Source: Corynebacterium sp. (GTDB lineage: Bacteria; Actinomycetota; Actinomycetes; Mycobacteriales; Mycobacteriaceae). Taken from it: a stretch of 64,000 bases of DNA. Positions 62,781 through 64,000 of the stretch are shown here, piece after piece (position 1 is the stretch's first letter; the number at the start of each line of letters is the position of its first letter). Where the stretch lies: positions 1 to 64,000 of the forward strand of contig JAUMTW010000005.1 of the NCBI GenBank assembly GCA_030531005.1. The letters run 5' to 3'. The position numbers were made by a program, and so were the translations under genes. Under the pieces are notes generated by a model, which saw nothing but the letters and a program-made list of their open reading frames with translations, was not told the DNA's origin and made no database searches.

Positions 62781-63620
62781 TTAGGCGGTCGTTCTTGTGG
62801 TTCCGATACTTGCAATCATGATGAAGAGGATGGCGATGATAGAACCAACGGTAAGAGGTTGTCTTAGCAGCATTAGACCTGCAATAGCAGCAATCACTGG
62901 CTCCAGGGAGAGCAGTACGCCTACCATGCCAGGGTTTAGGGTGCGCAAGGCGGCCAGCTCCAGGGAATAAGGTATTACCGAAGAAAGTAGTGCGACCGCG
63001 GTGGCAAATAACAAGATTTTTGGATCCCAAATGTCGCTAACATTGTTGATGCCGAATGGGATGAGGATAATGCCGCCGATGAGTACGGAAATTCCTAGTC
63101 CACTTTGTCCAGGTACGAGTTGACCTACTTTGCGACTGCACAGGATGTAGCAGGCCCAGAAGAACCCGGCAGTCAGTGCACAGAGCACGCCGGTGGCATT
63201 GAGATCAAGCTTGTCGCCGCTGGCTTCCCATGCCAGTATAACTAAACCAATTGCAGCGAGTAACACCCAAATGAGGTCACGCCTAGAACGTGACAGGATC
63301 GCAGCTAGGAGTAGTGGTCCAGTGAACTCGATAGTCACAGCAATGCCTAGGGGTATATGTGCAAGTGCGAGGTAAAAGAAGCCATTCATGCCAGCAAAAG
63401 TGGTACCGAAGAGTACGAGGGCCCGCCATTGCTCAGCGTTATAGCGGAAGGTGGGGCGGGATGCCGCCATAATAAGGAGTCCGGCTAATAGCAAGCGCAA
63501 CATACTTGTGGTGCCCGAACCGATGAGGGGGAAAAGTTGGACAGCGAAGGCCGCACCGAATTGCAGGGAGGTGCAGGAGCCAATAATGAGGAGGACTCCG
63601 GTGCGCTTGGAGTTCAGCAT
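62781..63620 (-). CDS. DMT-superfamily (EamA) permease
   Basis: A 279-residue, ten-helix transporter with the EamA domain twice (about residues 8-135 and 145-270). Typical loops are [35 protein letters not shown] and LSLEPVIAAIAGLMLL. ATG 63620 gives MLNSKRTGVLLIIG. The family exports amino acids or similar metabolites; the substrate is unknown. It sits between guaB3 and guaA on the opposite strand, the position of a conserved corynebacterial permease. The broken paralogue is at 58535-59357. Confidence 0.9.
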   Translation of the reverse strand: MLNSKRTGVLLIIGSCTSLQFGAAFAVQLFPLIGSGTTSMLRLLLAGLLIMAASRPTFRYNAEQWRALVLFGTTFAGMNGFFYLALAHIPLGIAVTIEFTGPLLLAAILSRSRRDLIWVLLAAIGLVILAWEASGDKLDLNATGVLCALTAGFFWACYILCSRKVGQLVPGQSGLGISVLIGGIILIPFGINNVSDIWDPKILLFATAVALLSSVIPYSLELAALRTLNPGMVGVLLSLEPVIAAIAGLMLLRQPLTVGSIIAILFIMIASIGTTRTTA

Positions 63621-63810
63621 GGTTTGTAGTATGCCTGGGATTGTTCGGTTTAGCTACCTGGGGCATGAGGTAGCATCTCAGTATGGCGTGAGTATCTGGG
63701 GCTGTCGGTGATACAGCGGGTTCGTGCGGGGTATCGGGGTACAGACATCAATTACAAAAAAACAGGGGTGAAGTTTTGGCCGGGGCCATCCTGCGGTAGG
63801 CTGTGGAATT

Positions 63811-64000
63811 GTGACACAAGCGAAACATAATCCGGTACTCGTTATTGATTTCGGCGCCCAGTATGCGCAGCTCATTGCGCGACGGGTGCGCGAAGCAAAA
63901 ATTTATTCTGAGGTCGTGCCTTATAACATTTCGGTAGAGGAGCTGCAGGCAAAGCAGCCCGCTGCTCTGATCTTGTCGGGCGGACCTTCTTCTGTTTATG
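63811..64000 (+). CDS. guaA: GMP synthase, N-terminal part (runs off the window)
   Basis: The first 63 residues of the glutamine amidotransferase domain ([38 protein letters not shown].., then [10 protein letters not shown]). GTG 63811 is the natural start; the open frame continues to the end of the window. GuaA turns XMP into GMP and completes the guanine pathway begun by guaB. Confidence 0.95.
   Translation, partial: MTQAKHNPVLVIDFGAQYAQLIARRVREAKIYSEVVPYNISVEELQAKQPAALILSGGPSSVY

Overview
This window is a chromosomal segment of a Corynebacterium. The evidence is the actinobacterial order of the spc/alpha ribosomal blocks, an ESX-4-like type VII secretion locus without EccE, PE or PPE, the SigD/RsdA pair followed by a DUF5319 gene, guaB-guaB3-(DMT permease)-guaA, a Tat lipoprotein solute-binding protein, and many GTG starts. 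No rRNA, tRNA, CRISPR array or transposase was recognised.

Layout: (1) 1-840, a possible gene tail and a small membrane-protein gene, then about 830 bp of AT-rich DNA with no gene. (2) 1667-12112, a complete-looking sialic acid island: nanA and the ABC importer siaEFGI on the minus strand, diverging from nanR-nanK-nanE-nagB on the plus strand. Sialic acid is imported, cleaved to ManNAc, phosphorylated, epimerised to GlcNAc-6-P and, after NagA (not in this window), deaminated to fructose-6-P. (3) 12579-24564, housekeeping: rpsH-rplF-rplR-rpsE-rpmD-rplO, secY-adk, map, infA, rpsM-rpsK-rpsD-rpoA-rplQ, a membrane protein and truA. (4) 24795-35973, type VII secretion: eccB, mycP and eccD (minus), eccC, a tiny Cys-rich frame, an Rv3446c-type associated protein, esxB and esxA. 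(5) 36527-39077, rplM-rpsI and glmM. (6) 39275-41591, a tightly coupled three-gene operon (EspC-like small protein, 549-aa low-complexity protein, charged coiled-coil protein), likely connected with type VII secretion. (7) 41719-54498, an alpha/beta-hydrolase-like protein without the nucleophile Ser, alr, tsaE, an AspT-family exporter, a secreted protein, tsaB-rimI-tsaD, groES-groEL, sigD-rsdA and a DUF5319 gene.

(8) 54764-64000 is the most unusual part. The expected guaB-guaB3-permease-guaA order is interrupted by a rearranged tandem duplication. A 434-bp stretch (3' end of guaB plus 5' end of guaB3) is present twice in direct orientation, 3423 bp apart, and appears identical. Each copy is followed by a different, diverged guaB3, a different two-gene cassette encoding a secreted protein and a very small membrane protein, and a DMT permease gene. 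The upstream permease copy is broken (amber codon, lost start) and the upstream secreted-protein gene looks frameshifted at its second codon. The downstream cassette (61468-62331) looks intact and resembles a bacteriocin precursor with an immunity protein. My interpretation is that a variable toxin/immunity hotspot lies between guaB3 and the permease, and that a foreign allele was integrated beside the resident one.

A second window-wide signal is a short dispersed motif, roughly GTCACGACCATCGGTGG, found in both orientations in gaps and inside genes, most densely between 42 and 55 kb.
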